Assembly (NCBI RefSeq): GCF_038432375.1
Contig: NZ_JBCAUS010000003.1
Span: 124,001 to 188,000, forward strand
Direction: 5' to 3'
Length of the DNA: 64,000 nt
From: Methanococcoides sp. LMO-2
GTDB lineage: Archaea > Halobacteriota > Methanosarcinia > Methanosarcinales > Methanosarcinaceae
Below the pieces are notes generated by a model. That model did no database searches, was not told where the DNA came from, and saw only the letters and a list, made by a program, of their open reading frames with translations. Shown here piece by piece: positions 25,052 through 33,017 of the stretch. Within the stretch, counting starts at the first letter, position 1; each line of letters opens with the position of its first letter. The translations under genes and the position numbers were made by a program.

Positions 25052-25681
25052 TCAAACACCCACCGGTACGACCTTTACATCTTTATTATCCCATACATCA
25101 TCGTGGGAAATGATCACAAGTGTCCATTCCTTGCGCTCAAGGAAATAATTGGCAACCTTTTCCTTCAGTGCAGCGTCAAGGGATGAAGTGATCTCATCGA
25201 GGAGATAGATGTCCTTTCCGATAAGCACTGACATGATGATACCTATCCTCTGCTTCTCACCCCCTGAAAGGTCCTCGAAATCCATTTCAAGAACATCTTT
25301 CTCAAATCCCAGATAGACAAGAAGCCTTCTGAGCTTGGTCCTGTCCAGTTTTCCTTCATTAAAAGAGTAGGAGAACACCTCCTCGATAAATTCGTTCACT
25401 GAACCTTCATAGATATCAAGATCCTGGGAAACATAAGCTATCCTTTTCCTCGCATCCCAAACGGTATTGCTGTCAAGCAGTCGGTTGTTAAAATAGAGTC
25501 TTCCACTTGTGGGATGAGCAAAACCCATCGGCATCTTCAAAAGTGTGGACTTCCCTGAACCGGACCTGCCTTTAAGCAGTATACGGTCACCTTTGTTGAT
25601 ATCAAGATCAAAGTGAGACAGTACTTCCTTCTCACCATAACGAATAGAGATATCTTCATACTTCAAGAGTTCCTGTCTCAT
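25052..25681 (-). CDS. fetA: FetA-type ABC transporter ATP-binding protein
   Basis: A 209-residue ATPase. Walker A is LKGRSGSGKSTLLK (about residues 36-49), Q-loop YVSQDLDIYE, signature LSGGEKQRIGI and Walker B IYLLDEITSSLD, with switch His in IISHDD. It is shorter than average import ATPases, as FetA proteins are. It is the first gene of the fetA-fetB pair. Confidence 0.88.
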   Translation of the reverse strand: MRQELLKYEDISIRYGEKEVLSHFDLDINKGDRILLKGRSGSGKSTLLKMPMGFAHPTSGRLYFNNRLLDSNTVWDARKRIAYVSQDLDIYEGSVNEFIEEVFSYSFNEGKLDRTKLRRLLVYLGFEKDVLEMDFEDLSGGEKQRIGIIMSVLIGKDIYLLDEITSSLDAALKEKVANYFLERKEWTLVIISHDDVWDNKDVKVVPVGV

Positions 25682-25876
25682 GAGCTTTTTTTCACCTTAT
25701 TGTTTAGACATTTTATAGTAGGATCCATATTATTCAAATTGACAATATTTCAGTTATTATTGAAATACTATTTAAAATCTAATGCATCTGAATCATATAT
25801 GAAAGTTTTTATCCAAAACGAACTTATTTTACATATCCAATAATACCTATTTCAAATTTCATGTTATTTTATTTGG

Positions 25877-26329
25877 ATGAAAATTATACTCGTAACATGT
25901 GACAAAAACGATAGCGATCTGATACAAATGAAGAACAATATACTCAACCTGACACTGCTGAAAAACAAATTTGGTGTTTGCCGCCTCGAAGGAGACAACT
26001 CCATACCTGAATGGGCAGATAGTAATGAAATTTGTTCCATTACCAGAACAGCAGAGGAACTATCGATCGTCTGCCCGGAGGAGAACATACCATCCGGCAT
26101 CATCTGCGAAAAGGACTGGAAATGTCTCAAGGTCGAAGGTCCCCTGGATTTCTCCCTGATCGGGATACTGGCACGTATCAGCAATCTTCTTGCAGAAGAA
26201 AAGATCAGCATCTTTGTGATCTCCACCTACAACACTGACTATATACTTGTCAGAGAAGCTGATGTAAAAGCAACAATTGAAAAGCTGTCAGCAAACGGGT
26301 ATATGGTATCGGATGAGAAAGAGAACTGA
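25877..26329 (+). CDS. ACT-domain protein (COG3603 type)
   Basis: A 150-residue cytoplasmic protein with tandem ACT-like folds. The segments CRLEGDNSIPEWADSNEICSI and TRTAEELSIVCPE form the first half; WKCLKVEGPLDFSLIGILARISNLLAEEKISIFVISTYNTDYILV is a typical second ACT domain for amino acid sensing (split here into short motifs). The ligand is unknown. Upstream AT-rich sequence to 25682 holds its promoter. The TfoX-like gene follows after 70 bases. Confidence 0.8.
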   Translation: MKIILVTCDKNDSDLIQMKNNILNLTLLKNKFGVCRLEGDNSIPEWADSNEICSITRTAEELSIVCPEENIPSGIICEKDWKCLKVEGPLDFSLIGILARISNLLAEEKISIFVISTYNTDYILVREADVKATIEKLSANGYMVSDEKEN

Positions 26330-26399
26330 TTACATATATAGTTCTGAAATTACCATTCTGACGTTACTTATATATCCCATCTTCTCAATACTTTTTAGT

Positions 26400-26798
26400 A
26401 TGACAAAATGGAAGAAAGCTTCAGAGGAACTTGGGGAACTGATAGGGGAATCCGTATCCGACTATGAAGTTGAATTCCGGAAGATGTTCGGCAGCCCTGT
26501 CTACTTCGTGAACGGAAACATGTTCATCGGTGTTCATGGCAACGGTATCATGCTTCGCCTGCAGGAAGAAGACCAGCAGAAGCTCTACGATGAGTACGAC
26601 GAAGCAGCACCTTTTACACCAAACGGCAGGCGCATGAGGGAATATGCCCTGATACCTCCGGCAGTGTACGATGATGGGATCGAGTTAAGGAAATGGCTGG
26701 ACATATCGTATAGCTATGTGAGTTCCCTGCCGAAGAAAGAGAAAAAGGAAAAGAAGAAAAAGGCAGCTTCTAAGAAAACAAAGAAAAGCGAGAAATGA
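26400..26798 (+). CDS. TfoX N-terminal domain protein with basic tail
   Basis: A 132-residue protein. EVEFRKMFGSPVYFVNGNMF followed by IGVHGNGIMLRL matches the TfoX/Sxy N-terminal fold. The last 25 residues are almost all Lys with Ser/Glu, suggesting nucleic acid binding. I start at ATG 26400, where the fold begins; the longer upstream frame reads through the previous promoter region (CTTATATATCC near 26370), which would make the mRNA nearly leaderless. Confidence 0.8.
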   Translation: MTKWKKASEELGELIGESVSDYEVEFRKMFGSPVYFVNGNMFIGVHGNGIMLRLQEEDQQKLYDEYDEAAPFTPNGRRMREYALIPPAVYDDGIELRKWLDISYSYVSSLPKKEKKEKKKKAASKKTKKSEK

Positions 26799-26836
26799 TT
26801 CACTTATCGCACCTTCTCTTTTTCAGGTGATATCAG

Positions 26837-27541
26837 ATGCTTCAAGCTCTTAGAACTCGAAAAAGATTATCCATACTATTTTTACTGTCACTGTTAGCTG
26901 TTTCCATCTATGTAGCATCCACATATCTTATAATTGGCCCGGGATTGGCACCTGCTGAGATCATGAAGGAATGGTATCTGCCGGGTGGAGCTGGAGATAA
27001 TGAAGCAGATCTTTCTTTATTCCCGGCTATTTCCGAATACTCAGCATCCAGTCGCTACTCAAATTCCACTATCATTTGTGTGTGGTATTTCGAAAAGAAA
27101 TCTTCTTTTCTGGAAGGAGAGAACAATTTATCAGAATACTTAAAGGAATCCGGACAGGTAGAGATTCTAGAAATAAATATCACAAACGAACTGGATGAAG
27201 TCATCAACAGTCGCGGTAAAAATTGGCAACCTACCAATGGACCACGGGTATTTGATGCGACCAAATACGAAGGAACAGAAACATCCGGCTACTTCATCGT
27301 CTATGAAAACCCGTTCCTTGAAACGAGCGAGGATTATTTCATAACATATTACGGTACAAAAGACACGACCAATTTTAACGATAAAAAGAACGACCTTATG
27401 TATCTGATAGCACGATCATATTATCTCGGAGAAGGAAATGTAACATCTCTGGATTTCGAAAATAGCGAGGACAGGAAAAACTCCCTCCTGCCCTCTTTAA
27501 AAGACTTTATTGGCTGGTACTATTGCCCTATTGCAACCTGA
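26837..27541 (+). CDS. Membrane-anchored protein with external domain, function unknown
   Basis: A 234-residue protein with a basic start (MLQALRTRKRL) and one hydrophobic helix (about 13-35), leaving an outward-facing domain of about 200 residues. It has a mixed alpha/beta look and a few potential N-glycosylation sites (NST, NIT, NVT). I recognise no family. It follows the TfoX-like gene after 38 bases behind AGGTGATATC and converges on the large oxidoreductase gene with only 11 bases between stops. Confidence 0.65.
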   Translation: MLQALRTRKRLSILFLLSLLAVSIYVASTYLIIGPGLAPAEIMKEWYLPGGAGDNEADLSLFPAISEYSASSRYSNSTIICVWYFEKKSSFLEGENNLSEYLKESGQVEILEINITNELDEVINSRGKNWQPTNGPRVFDATKYEGTETSGYFIVYENPFLETSEDYFITYYGTKDTTNFNDKKNDLMYLIARSYYLGEGNVTSLDFENSEDRKNSLLPSLKDFIGWYYCPIAT

Positions 27542-27552
27542 TCCTGTCTGTT

Positions 27553-30500
27553 TCACATAGCTTCCTTGATGTACTTGATCATCCTCGGCGTCAGCAGTGG
27601 AATGATCTGTGGAAGCATGTTAGGCATCAGGTTCCCCATAGCCTCTGGCATAAGATCAGGCATCTGCTCTCTCAGGTCGTCAGACATCTGAACACGCCTG
27701 CCAACTGCTTCGAGCATGTCGGGCATGACCTTTGGCATTATGCCTGGCAGGAGCATTGGCATCATGACCGGCATCATTGGCTTCATCATGAGGTCCATTC
27801 CCGGTACATACTTGACCATCTTCATCATACCACGTAGCGGAGCAGGCATTGCGGCCATCATCTGTGGGAGGAGTTCCACCATCAGATCGGTCATGTTCTC
27901 AGGCTTGAGCAGGTGGATCATCTGGTCGAATGTGATCCATGCAGTAAGCGCAGTGTTCGTAGTATCAGGAATATCGTATCCCATACTGCGGGCTACTGTT
28001 GCTGAAAGATCCTGGACATCAACCGGACTTCCGCTCTTCTCTGCAGCGATCCTCAACTGTACCTGACAGCACGGACATGCAGCTACCATGATGTCAGCAC
28101 CGATATCCTCGGCTTCCTTCAGCCTCATGTTACCGACGACGTTAGCAACATCCGGATCTGCGACCAGTGTCAGGACTGAACCACAGCAGTGACCTTCGTC
28201 CCTGTTGTGCTCCATTTCACGCAGCTCAACGCCCGGAACTGATTTGATGAGGTCTCTTGGTGGTTCATAGATACCACCGGCACGGCCCATATGACATGCA
28301 TCGTGGACTGTGACAACCTTGTCAAGAGGTGTGACGAACTTCTCGGAGAGCACATCGAGCTTGTCCTGAAGGACCTGTGAATAGTGCTTTGCCTCGAAAT
28401 CGTACTCGATGCCCAGCTTCTCAGCCCACTGGCGATAGAAAGTGTCCCATACCAGCCAGCATGCAGGACAGGATGTGATAACGGTCTTTACACCCTTCTT
28501 CCTCATGTTCTCGATGTTCATTCTCATGATCTTCTCGAAAACATCCCACTTACCGGCAGCAAGCATAGGAATACCACAGCAGGACTCTTCCTTGCCTAGA
28601 TAGGTGATCTCCATTCCTGCATCGGTCAGCAGACGAACTGAAGCTTCTGCGATATCCTTCTCGACAAATGATGCAGTACATCCAGCAAAGTAAGCATATT
28701 CAGCCTTGTCCTTGATCTTTGGCTTGAGGTCCTCAGGCATCCATTCTTCCCTGTTCTTGAGATACTCTCCCCAGATGTTCCTTTCCTTGAGCAGGCTGGA
28801 AGCCATGATCTCGAACGGAGGGATTGTCATCATGCCACGTTCCACGACCAGTTCTTCCCTCATTGTCATCCAGGAATCATTGATCGGAAGGTCGAGCTGG
28901 CATCTGTGGTCACAGAGCTCGCAGGTCGTACAGGCAAGGAAAGTGTCCACCTGTTCCTGTGTCATCTTGTCCCTGCCGGCAAGGTATTCCTTGATAAAGA
29001 ACCACTTGCCTCTGGGGGACTGGGATTCCCAACCGCGACCGTAGTACTGGTCACACTCTTCAACACAGTAACCACACTGGGCACAGGTGTATGCATGGGA
29101 TACGATGTCTGCGGGGATGTCCTTCTGCTTTTTGAAGGTCTCCTCACCTACACCGCTTCTGTTCCCGACGAACCTCATGATCGGCTCGAATGCCTTGGAC
29201 ATTGAGATACCGGCCTTGAGGATTCCTTTACCTGAGATGGTCTCAGGGTTCATGATGTCATCCGGATCGACCTGTTGTTTCAGGGCGAGCATCTTCTTCA
29301 GGCGGTCGCCGTAGACCTTCTCTGCCTCCTTTGCGAAGTAGAGACCTGAAGCATAGATCCTTCCGCCATTCTCCTCGGCGATCTTGATAATGCTGATACC
29401 GAGTGTGAATGCAAGGTTGAACTTGAAGGATCTCTCGGAGTGAGGAATGAAACAAAGGAGGATCACGTTTCCTTCCTTTTCAACCATACCTTCTATTAGT
29501 ACAGGGAGATCGACCTTAGCTTTGATCTCATTGAAGACCTTGCCAACCTTGTCCACAGGGATAATGATCTCTGCAGGGATGAACGAAGGACCAAGTCTCT
29601 TGACCTTCATGGAGCGGAACCATTCCCCAGCCTCGTGTTTGGATATATCTTCAGAAAGAACCTTGCCACCATTGCTGGTTATGATATTTTCAAGGGCACT
29701 AACATCCCTTGACTCAGGATAAATAAAGTTACAAATATATGACTTAGGCAATTCCGGACGGTCCTCGACCACCGGTTCGCCGTGGTGGGTTGAAAATGGC
29801 ATTTCATTCTTCATGCCTGCCCAATCGGGATTTATAAATGATATTGACCATAGTGGCACTTTTTCTGCAGCTACTGCCAGAAGGGCCTTCTGCAGGGATT
29901 CTGAATCCGCGAATTCAGCTGAGATGGATGCTGTGTCTTCCAGTTTGCGGATCTTCAGGGTGATCTGTGTGATGATACCAACAGTTCCCATGCTTCCGAT
30001 AAGGCTGTCCATTTCATCGCCTGTGAAATCCCTGACCTCACCGTTTGGCAGTACTGCCCTTGCAGATACCATGGTGTCCTGGGACCAGCCGTATTCATAA
30101 CTGCCGTAACCGATACCGTTCTGTGCAAGCCACCCACCCACTGTTGCTGCAGGGGCACTTGAAGGCATGGCACACACGGAAAAGTCCTTTTCGTTCAGCT
30201 TTTTCTCAAGGCGCTCCCATACGATACCTGCACCGACTGTGACTGTCATGTTCTCAGCATCGATGGATATGATGTCATTCAAAAGGTTGACATCTGCAAT
30301 GATACCGCCTTTTGTGGGAATGACACCACCGTAACCGGATGATGCTCCTGCACGGGGAACAACAGGAATAGAATGTTTGCGGGCAAAGCCCATGAGCTTG
30401 ACAATATCATCCTCTGTGCGAAGTTTTACTATCGCTGCAGGGTCGGTGTTTCCTAACATCATCTTTGCCATTGACGGAAGTGCTCCGACATCATGACAAT

Positions 30501-30600
30501 AGAAGTGTCTTTCACGTTTGCTGAAATTCACCCGGTCGCCGAATATGCCACCGAGCTCTTCCTCCTGAGATGAGGTGAGGTTTGCTGTGTTTTTTGCCAT
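27553..30600 (-). CDS. FAD-binding/CCG Fe-S oxidoreductase (GlcD-GlcF fusion type) with Met-rich tail
   Basis: A 1015-residue cytoplasmic enzyme. The PCMH flavin domain is at the N-terminus (VVPRAGASSGYGG, ADVNLLNDIISID). Two Fe-S motifs lie in the middle (CAQCGYCVEECDQYYG and CTTCELCDHRCQLD). CCG-type heterodisulfide-reductase-like domains follow (YFAGCTASF, EESCCGIP, TSCPACW, DEGHCCGS, AACPCCQ). Such fusions oxidise 2-hydroxyacids such as D-lactate or pass electrons to disulfides. Unusually, the last 113 residues hold 27 Met and many Pro with little else but Leu (for example MMPVMMPML), coded by 27553-27894. I start at ATG 30600 behind GGGGG rather than twelve codons earlier. It is third in the operon after a wHTH and a membrane polyferredoxin, its likely electron partner. 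Confidence 0.85.
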   Translation of the reverse strand: MAKNTANLTSSQEEELGGIFGDRVNFSKRERHFYCHDVGALPSMAKMMLGNTDPAAIVKLRTEDDIVKLMGFARKHSIPVVPRAGASSGYGGVIPTKGGIIADVNLLNDIISIDAENMTVTVGAGIVWERLEKKLNEKDFSVCAMPSSAPAATVGGWLAQNGIGYGSYEYGWSQDTMVSARAVLPNGEVRDFTGDEMDSLIGSMGTVGIITQITLKIRKLEDTASISAEFADSESLQKALLAVAAEKVPLWSISFINPDWAGMKNEMPFSTHHGEPVVEDRPELPKSYICNFIYPESRDVSALENIITSNGGKVLSEDISKHEAGEWFRSMKVKRLGPSFIPAEIIIPVDKVGKVFNEIKAKVDLPVLIEGMVEKEGNVILLCFIPHSERSFKFNLAFTLGISIIKIAEENGGRIYASGLYFAKEAEKVYGDRLKKMLALKQQVDPDDIMNPETISGKGILKAGISMSKAFEPIMRFVGNRSGVGEETFKKQKDIPADIVSHAYTCAQCGYCVEECDQYYGRGWESQSPRGKWFFIKEYLAGRDKMTQEQVDTFLACTTCELCDHRCQLDLPINDSWMTMREELVVERGMMTIPPFEIMASSLLKERNIWGEYLKNREEWMPEDLKPKIKDKAEYAYFAGCTASFVEKDIAEASVRLLTDAGMEITYLGKEESCCGIPMLAAGKWDVFEKIMRMNIENMRKKGVKTVITSCPACWLVWDTFYRQWAEKLGIEYDFEAKHYSQVLQDKLDVLSEKFVTPLDKVVTVHDACHMGRAGGIYEPPRDLIKSVPGVELREMEHNRDEGHCCGSVLTLVADPDVANVVGNMRLKEAEDIGADIMVAACPCCQVQLRIAAEKSGSPVDVQDLSATVARSMGYDIPDTTNTALTAWITFDQMIHLLKPENMTDLMVELLPQMMAAMPAPLRGMMKMVKYVPGMDLMMKPMMPVMMPMLLPGIMPKVMPDMLEAVGRRVQMSDDLREQMPDLMPEAMGNLMPNMLPQIIPLLTPRMIKYIKEAM

Positions 30601-30708
30601 ACGATCTTCCCCCTTAATACTTGGGTCGTTTTTCAATATAAACTTTTAAGTTATTTTTTGAGATTAATCCAATTTAAAAAAGAAAAATTGGAAAATATGC
30701 TCTTCATT

Positions 30709-31347
30709 TTAGAATGAAAGTGAATCCTTCGGACATTTGTCAACACATTTTCCGCACTTGATACAGTCCGGGTTGTTGCCGATATCACGGACCTTGAGTT
30801 CCATCGGGCAGGCCTTCTCACAGAGCTTGCAGTCAACACATGTGTCATGGTCCATCTGAAGCTGGTACTTGTTACCGCCAATGAACCTCTGCATTGTTCC
30901 CATTGGACAAACATTACACCAGGATCTTGTATTGAACTGGGCTCCAAGCATTGTACCGATAATGGTTGTCATAAGGCACATCGAGACAAAGATGGTACCA
31001 ATGAGATCAAAGGTGTTCTGTGCAGCAAATGTGACCGAGATACGGTACATCATGAGAGTGATCATTGCTGTGAAGACAGGAACCCTGAGCCACATGCTTG
31101 ACAGGATCTTAGGTATCTTCCTTTTCTTTGAGATCTTGATGATGCCGTAATCGAAGTAGCTGCCACGTGGACAGAGGTTCCCGCAGAACCAGCGACCTCT
31201 GAAGATGCTGGTTATGAACAGTGTACCCATGACGACGAGCATGAAGTAACCAAGGATCGGATACCAGAGACCTCCAAGGGAGACTATGATAACCAGTGAG
31301 CCAAGATAAGGCCTGATCTTATCGAGATATGGTTTTGTGTTAAACAT
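30709..31347 (-). CDS. NapH-like membrane polyferredoxin
   Basis: A 212-residue protein with four to five hydrophobic helices and Cys-rich loops. CGNLCPRG and CNVCPMGTM are the cytoplasmic Cys-Pro motifs of the NapH/CcoG/RnfA-like group. The C-terminus has two classical [4Fe-4S] motifs, CVDCKLCEKACP and CIKCGKCVDKCP. Such proteins shuttle electrons between the membrane pool and soluble ferredoxin-dependent enzymes. It starts one base after the stop of the regulator gene, and 108 bases separate its stop from the start of the flavin oxidoreductase. Confidence 0.85.
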   Translation of the reverse strand: MFNTKPYLDKIRPYLGSLVIIVSLGGLWYPILGYFMLVVMGTLFITSIFRGRWFCGNLCPRGSYFDYGIIKISKKRKIPKILSSMWLRVPVFTAMITLMMYRISVTFAAQNTFDLIGTIFVSMCLMTTIIGTMLGAQFNTRSWCNVCPMGTMQRFIGGNKYQLQMDHDTCVDCKLCEKACPMELKVRDIGNNPDCIKCGKCVDKCPKDSLSF

Positions 31348-31695
31348 TCACCAGTCCTCCAGTTCCTGTTCGACCTTTGCAACCCATTTGCTGACAATGC
31401 CCATAATCAGCTCTTTGATCTCTGCTTTGTTGTTGATCCTGTAAATGAATGAATATCCGCCTCCATCAAGGTTGTTCTGTGATTTTGTGAGTATGCCTTT
31501 TTCATGCAGCTTTTTGACAGACCTCTGGACAGTTGAAAGGTCCAGTTCTGTCAGGTTTGCTATATGTTCCGTTTTGCTCCAAATATCAGGCTCTTCAAAG
31601 AAGTACTCCAGCACTTTCATGTCAGCCCGTGTCAGGTTCAGAGCACATTTGATAACATCTTTAATTTTGAATTCCTTACATGCGAAGTCTATCAT
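31348..31695 (-). CDS. TrmB/MarR-like wHTH regulator
   Basis: A 115-residue DNA-binding protein. The winged helix runs TRADMKVLEYFFEEPDIWSK, then HIANLTELDLSTVQRSVKKLHEKGILTKSQ, with the wing in DGGGYSFIYRI. A single Cys (C6) near the N-terminus could be redox-sensitive but has no partner. It is the first gene of the regulator-polyferredoxin-oxidoreductase operon. The promoter upstream carries a strong TATA and four CAGTA-type repeats, which suggests autoregulation. Confidence 0.8.
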   Translation of the reverse strand: MIDFACKEFKIKDVIKCALNLTRADMKVLEYFFEEPDIWSKTEHIANLTELDLSTVQRSVKKLHEKGILTKSQNNLDGGGYSFIYRINNKAEIKELIMGIVSKWVAKVEQELEDW

Positions 31696-31716
31696 CGAAT
31701 CACCGTCGTTATTTGT

Positions 31717-31819
31717 CAGTACTGCTACATTCTCGCAGCAATATATAAACGTGGTTAAGTACTGGAAAAAGAAGGATGGTTTTGGCAGTACCGTGGATAA
31801 CTGCTTGGATGTGGCAGTA
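31717..31819 (-). promoter_or_regulatory. Promoter and repeated CAGTA motif upstream of the wHTH operon
   Basis: A TATA box (GTTTATATATTG on the minus strand, about 31741-31752) drives the regulator operon. Around it lie CAGTAC at 31717-31722, its complement GTACTG at 31759-31764, CAGTAC at 31786-31791 and a near copy CAGTAA at 31815-31820. Two of these flank the TATA box symmetrically. The set looks like repeated regulator sites, probably for the downstream wHTH protein; this is inference. Confidence 0.5.
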
Positions 31820-32099
31820 ATACAATGTATAACTAAAACTCAGAAAATATTATATAAGAAATATTCAATTGCAGATTTTTTAATTTAATGGCAACTATCA
31901 AATTCTATTGGGTTAAAATCGAATTGTCACCCATAAGGAAATCCGTTTCAAAATGGATATCGTACATTTCTCCTAAATTCGACCATCATTTTGTGAAAAA
32001 AGAATCTAAATATTATGATCATGTAGTCAACAGGGTCTTTTTCAGTTCGATGATATGGACACAAAATATTAATATTGTGTCTTAGTTAGAATATAATAC
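31820..32099. other. AT-rich intergenic region, no supported gene
   Basis: A 65-codon frame at 31888-32085 (plus strand) begins ATG but has no ribosome binding site and atypical composition, so I do not call it. A near-perfect 24-base palindrome (GACACAA...TTGTGTC) lies at 32058-32081 and may end or separate transcripts. Confidence 0.35.
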
Positions 32100-32232
32100 A
32101 ACATCGCAAAGATGTTAGTGGGGTTCAGCCAGTCTTGACGGAATAACTGAAACCCCAAGCCAAAAGGCAAGGTTAGCTTTTGAAGTTTGCAATGATATAG
32201 CAGAGCTTTGCTTTCTGATATAAGAGCACGGT
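32100..32232 (+). ncRNA. Structured element, possibly a tnpB/omegaRNA right-end relic
   Basis: Four hairpins follow each other. AACATC/GATGTT lies at 32100-32116. GGGGTT-CAG pairs with CTG-A-AACCCC at 32120-32156. CAAAAG/CTTTTG lies at 32161-32182. ATAT-AGCAGA pairs with TCTG-ATAT near 32195-32222. Frame reading gives GVQPVLTE, a stop, then LKPQAKRQG, which is reminiscent of the low-complexity C-terminus of IS200/IS605 TnpB proteins, whose 3' end overlaps a structured guide RNA. The resemblance is weak and no transposase body is present. A riboswitch or a free small RNA is the alternative. Confidence 0.35.
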
Positions 32233-32296
32233 AAAAATTAGAAAGTGAAACATTGTTTCACTTTTATCTTTATCAATGCAAATATAGGATGTAGTC

Positions 32297-32830
32297 ATGA
32301 AACTTAGAAGCATAAATTTCCCGCTGAAAAGAACCCTTATTGGTTTAGGCATTCTGACAGTAATGTCTTTGATCGTGATCGTCGCCTGGTACTTCCCGTT
32401 TGAGTCTGATCTACCTGGAAGCAATGTTTACATTGAAAACACAGAGACTAATGCTATTAAAATAAACGAAACGCATTCAAGAGTTACTCTGTCAATGGAT
32501 CTCACTTACTTGTACAAGGACTCCTTTCTTCACACCAATAAAGGTGATATGACAGATAGCTTACCTGTTATTATCCAGATAAAATCCTCGTCTCCAATTA
32601 ATGGAACATATATTGATAGAAATGCTCATCTGGAATTCGAAGAAGAGACCGTTTTACACTATCAGGAAACTGACTCATATGAATGTACCTTCGATCTGGA
32701 ATCTGGAAAGGATTATTACATATCGATCGATGTATTGATTAAAGAAGAATTTGACAATCCACATCCATATTATGGAGAATCCAGATTGGATTTGTTAGGT
32801 GGCCTCCTGATTGAAACTGACTTAAAGTGA
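32297..32830 (+). CDS. Membrane-anchored protein, function unknown
   Basis: A 177-residue protein with a basic N-terminus and one hydrophobic helix (about 10-33), then an outward beta-rich domain with several N-x-S/T sites. No family recognised. It stands alone; the base composition is somewhat AT-rich, like the structured element just upstream, so both may belong to one acquired patch. Confidence 0.65.
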   Translation: MKLRSINFPLKRTLIGLGILTVMSLIVIVAWYFPFESDLPGSNVYIENTETNAIKINETHSRVTLSMDLTYLYKDSFLHTNKGDMTDSLPVIIQIKSSSPINGTYIDRNAHLEFEEETVLHYQETDSYECTFDLESGKDYYISIDVLIKEEFDNPHPYYGESRLDLLGGLLIETDLK

Positions 32831-33017
32831 TAAGCAAGATCGATTATGTTAATTGATGGTTGGAAAATCGGATCATGAAGAAGCTGAACAATCGCGAGAA
32901 TAGCCAATACCCATACACCAACGTACAACAACAAACATTCCAAAAAAGAATCGCCTGCCGGATTTTACCTACATATTTATCAATGATGGACTATTATCAA
33001 AACGGCAGGAGATTAAC

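Noticed and set aside
31888-32085. 65-codon plus-strand ORF before the structured element
   Set aside because: No ribosome binding site and no recognisable protein features.
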